Shown piece by piece: positions 13,183 to 15,868 of a DNA stretch of 15,868 nucleotides. Below the pieces are notes generated by a model. The model ran no database searches. It worked only from the letters and a program-made list of their open reading frames with translations, and was not told the origin of the DNA. The translations under genes were made by a program, and so were the position numbers. The stretch is from Bacteroidota bacterium. GTDB taxonomy: Bacteria > Bacteroidota > Bacteroidia > Bacteroidales > Prolixibacteraceae. Numbering within the stretch: the first letter of the stretch is position 1; each line of letters begins with the position of its first letter. The stretch is taken from contig JAUZOB010000039.1 of the NCBI GenBank assembly GCA_030706665.1, positions 1 to 15,868 of the forward strand, given 5' to 3'.

Positions 13183-15868
13183 ATGGCTAAGTATGTTTAC
13201 ACATTCGGGAATGGTGAAGCAGAAGGAAAAGCTGAAATGAAAGCTTTACTAGGAGGAAAAGGTGCTAACCTTGCTGAAATGAACCTGATTGGAGTTCCGG
13301 TGCCTCCCGGATTCACCATTACAACTGAAGTTTGTACTCTTTTCAACGAAAAAGGACGCGAGTACACTTTTGACCTTATAAAACAGCAAGTAACAGAATC
13401 CGTTACTCACATCGAAGAACTGACCGGCACTAAATTCGGCGATAAAGTTAACCCTTGCCTTGTTTCTGTACGCTCTGGAGCTCGTGCTTCCATGCCCGGT
13501 ATGATGGACACCATCCTTAATCTGGGTTTAAATGACCAGGTAGTTGAAGGACTTGCCCTTAAAACCGGAAATGCTCGTTTTGTATGGGATTCATATCGTC
13601 GATTTGTCCAAATGTATGGAGACGTCGTTTTAGGAATGAAACCTCAAAACAAAGAGGATATAGACCCCTTCGAAGCTATTATTGAAAAGCTGAAAGAAGA
13701 AAAAGGCATCAAACTTGACAATGAATTTAAAACCGATGACCTGAAGATTCTGGTCGATCGCTTCAAGAAAGCCGTTGTCCTTCAAACTAAAAAAGACTTC
13801 CCGAACGATCCATGGGAACAGCTATGGGGTGCTATCCAGGCTGTATTTGATAGTTGGAACAATGACCGTGCTATTTTATACCGAAAACTAAATAATATCC
13901 CCGACGAATGGGGTACTGCAGTTAACGTTCAGGCAATGGTATTCGGAAATATGGGAAACACTTCTGCTACAGGTGTTGCATTTACCCGTGATGCCGGGAC
14001 CGGGGAAGACCTTTTCAACGGAGAATACCTAATCAACGCTCAGGGAGAAGATGTTGTTGCCGGAATCCGTACTCCGCAACAGATCACACTCGAAGGTTCA
14101 AAACGCTGGGCTAAACTTCAGAACATCTCCGAAGATGAACGCGCTTCTAAATATCCATCCCTCGAAGAAACCATGCCTCCACTCTTCCAGAAGTTGATGG
14201 CCATCCAACAGAAACTCGAAGATCACTACCGCGACATGCAGGATATCGAGTTCACCATTCAGGAAGGAAAACTTTGGTTACTTCAAACCCGTAGCGGAAA
14301 ACGTACCGGGGCTGCAATGGTTAAAATCGCAATGGACCTGCTTCGCCAAGGCGTCATCGATGAAAAGACTGCTCTTTTACGCGTTGAACCCAATAAACTT
14401 GACGAATTACTCCACCCGATATTCACCAAAGAGGCAATGAAGAAAGCAACAATTCTGGCCAAAGGGCTTCCGGCTTCACCGGGTGCCGCAACCGGTCAAC
14501 TTGTTTTCTTTGCCGATGAAGCTTCTAACTTCAAAGCAACAATCCTTGTCCGTATTGAAACTTCTCCGGAAGACCTCGAAGGGATGAATGTTGCCAAAGG
14601 AATTCTGACAGCCAGAGGCGGGATGACATCTCACGCAGCCGTTGTTGCCCGTGGAATGGGAAAATGCTGTGTATCCGGTGCCGGTGAAATCAAAATCGAT
14701 TATAAGGCAAGAACTTTAATCGCTCATGGAAAGACCTTTAACGAAGGTGACTGGATTTCACTGAACGGATCAACAGGAGAAGTTTACGAAGGTAAATTAG
14801 CAACCCAGGATCCTGAAATGGGCGGGGACTTCGGAGAACTGATGAATCTGGCAGAAAAGCTTACCCGTATGAGCGTACGCACCAATGCCGATACTCCAAA
14901 AGATGCAAGAGTTGCCCGTAATTTCGGTGCAAAAGGGATCGGACTTTGCCGTACAGAGCATATGTTCTTTGAAGGAGAACGCATCAAAGCCATGAGAGAA
15001 ATGATCCTGGCTTCAGATACTGAAGGACGAAAAGTCGCATTGGCAAAAATCCTTCCTTATCAGCGTGCTGACTTTGAGGGAATCTTTGAAGCAATGGCAG
15101 GACTGGGCGTTACCATTCGTCTACTTGACCCGCCACTTCATGAATTCGTACCGAAAGAACAAGCCAACCAGGAAGAAATGGCCAAAGAAATGGGCGTTCC
15201 GGTTGAAGTGATCAAAAGTAAAGTAGCCAGTCTGGAAGAAGTTAACCCCATGCTTGGTCATCGCGGTTGCCGGCTTGGAAATACTTATCCAGAAATCACT
15301 GAAATGCAGGCTCGCGCTATCATTGAAGCTGCGCTTAACCTAAAAGCACGCGGCATTGAGGCTAAACCTGAGATTATGGTTCCATTGATCGGCACACTAA
15401 AAGAACTTGAACTTCAGGTTCAGTTGATCCGTCAAACTGCCGATGTCGTATTCAAAGAAAGAAACGATTATATCGATTTCAAGGTCGGTACCATGATCGA
15501 AATTCCAAGAGCTGCGCTGATGGCTGATCAGATTGCAACCTGTGCCGAATTCTTCTCTTTTGGAACCAATGACCTTACACAGATGACATTCGGATACTCA
15601 CGTGACGATGTTGGCAAATTCCTTCCAACCTATCTTGAAAAGAATATACTGAAATACGACCCGTTTGAAGTACTGGATCAGGAAGGTGTCGGACAACTAG
15701 TTCGCATGGCTACCGAAAGAGGACGCGCTACCCTTCATGATCTCAAAGTAGGAATCTGTGGGGAACATGGAGGTGAACCCAGTTCTGTTGAGTTCTGCGA
15801 CTCTGTCGGACTGAACTATGTAAGCTGCTCACCCTATCGGGTACCAATTGCAAGACTGGCAGCCGCAC
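13183..15868 (+). CDS. ppdK: Pyruvate, phosphate dikinase (3' end beyond window)
   Basis: PPDK interconverts pyruvate + ATP + phosphate with PEP + AMP + PPi in the cytoplasm. In PPi-using anaerobes it can run towards pyruvate and ATP, pairing with the PPi-dependent phosphofructokinase. 895 codons are present with no stop; the visible end, CSPYRVPIARLAAA, is close to the normal C-terminus, so about ten residues are missing. Domains in order: ATP-grasp nucleotide domain with LLGGKGANLAEM (22-33) and VRSGARASMPGMMDT, the central phosphohistidine domain with GGMTSHAAVVARG (His484; Thr482 corresponds to the regulatory Thr of plant enzymes), and the PEP/pyruvate TIM barrel with GLCRTEHMFF and the catalytic Cys859 in GICGEHGG. 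The ATG at 13183 gives the usual MAKYVYTFGNG start; an in-frame ATG at 13147 would add 12 basic residues and is less likely. Confidence 0.97.
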   Translation, partial: MAKYVYTFGNGEAEGKAEMKALLGGKGANLAEMNLIGVPVPPGFTITTEVCTLFNEKGREYTFDLIKQQVTESVTHIEELTGTKFGDKVNPCLVSVRSGARASMPGMMDTILNLGLNDQVVEGLALKTGNARFVWDSYRRFVQMYGDVVLGMKPQNKEDIDPFEAIIEKLKEEKGIKLDNEFKTDDLKILVDRFKKAVVLQTKKDFPNDPWEQLWGAIQAVFDSWNNDRAILYRKLNNIPDEWGTAVNVQAMVFGNMGNTSATGVAFTRDAGTGEDLFNGEYLINAQGEDVVAGIRTPQQITLEGSKRWAKLQNISEDERASKYPSLEETMPPLFQKLMAIQQKLEDHYRDMQDIEFTIQEGKLWLLQTRSGKRTGAAMVKIAMDLLRQGVIDEKTALLRVEPNKLDELLHPIFTKEAMKKATILAKGLPASPGAATGQLVFFADEASNFKATILVRIETSPEDLEGMNVAKGILTARGGMTSHAAVVARGMGKCCVSGAGEIKIDYKARTLIAHGKTFNEGDWISLNGSTGEVYEGKLATQDPEMGGDFGELMNLAEKLTRMSVRTNADTPKDARVARNFGAKGIGLCRTEHMFFEGERIKAMREMILASDTEGRKVALAKILPYQRADFEGIFEAMAGLGVTIRLLDPPLHEFVPKEQANQEEMAKEMGVPVEVIKSKVASLEEVNPMLGHRGCRLGNTYPEITEMQARAIIEAALNLKARGIEAKPEIMVPLIGTLKELELQVQLIRQTADVVFKERNDYIDFKVGTMIEIPRAALMADQIATCAEFFSFGTNDLTQMTFGYSRDDVGKFLPTYLEKNILKYDPFEVLDQEGVGQLVRMATERGRATLHDLKVGICGEHGGEPSSVEFCDSVGLNYVSCSPYRVPIARLAAA

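Overview
The window looks like an ordinary chromosomal stretch from a Bacteroidota bacterium, most likely order Bacteroidales. The evidence is moderately AT-rich DNA, almost no Shine-Dalgarno sites, several matches to the Bacteroides-type promoter (TTTG, about 20 bases, TAnnTTTG), a long PPi-dependent phosphofructokinase, a Lys-type short SerA, and a serC-serA-DUF1015 gene order. No plasmid, phage, CRISPR, tRNA or rRNA signature is visible.

Layout. Bases 1-461 (-) are the start of uvrA, cut by the window edge. Divergent from it, 655-1551 (+) carries an ECF sigma factor and a small uncharacterised protein. pfp (PPi-dependent phosphofructokinase) follows at 1746-3401 (+) with a strong terminator. 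The convergent gap 3402-3741 holds that terminator, a long near-perfect palindrome and a two-way terminator. Bases 3742-7089 (-) are a serine cluster transcribed serC, serA, DUF1015, with a hairpin and T-tract between serC and serA. comB (7224-7967, -) and gcvT (8127-9212, -) lie upstream on the same strand. Divergent from gcvT is a lone HPt phosphotransfer protein (9405-9758, +). The HPt/clpB gap contains what reads as the 3' end (domains V and VI) of a group II intron on the minus strand. clpB fills 9996-12584 (-). After a 598-base non-coding divergent region, ppdK (pyruvate, phosphate dikinase) starts at 13183 (+) and runs off the end about ten residues short of completion.

How the genes fit together. 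SerA and SerC convert 3-phosphoglycerate to O-phosphoserine. No classical SerB phosphatase is in the window, but a ComB-family phosphatase and a DUF1015 protein with a ParB/SerK-like DGHHR motif flank the pathway. GcvT connects to glycine and one-carbon flux. Pfp and PpdK are the two PPi-linked steps of glycolysis, so the window is rich in PPi and phosphoserine chemistry, although these genes do not form one operon. I found no convincing new multi-gene system. The points most worth a second look are the orphan intron end, the 60-base palindrome, the Lys-type SerA with its DUF1015 partner, and the small protein next to the sigma factor.
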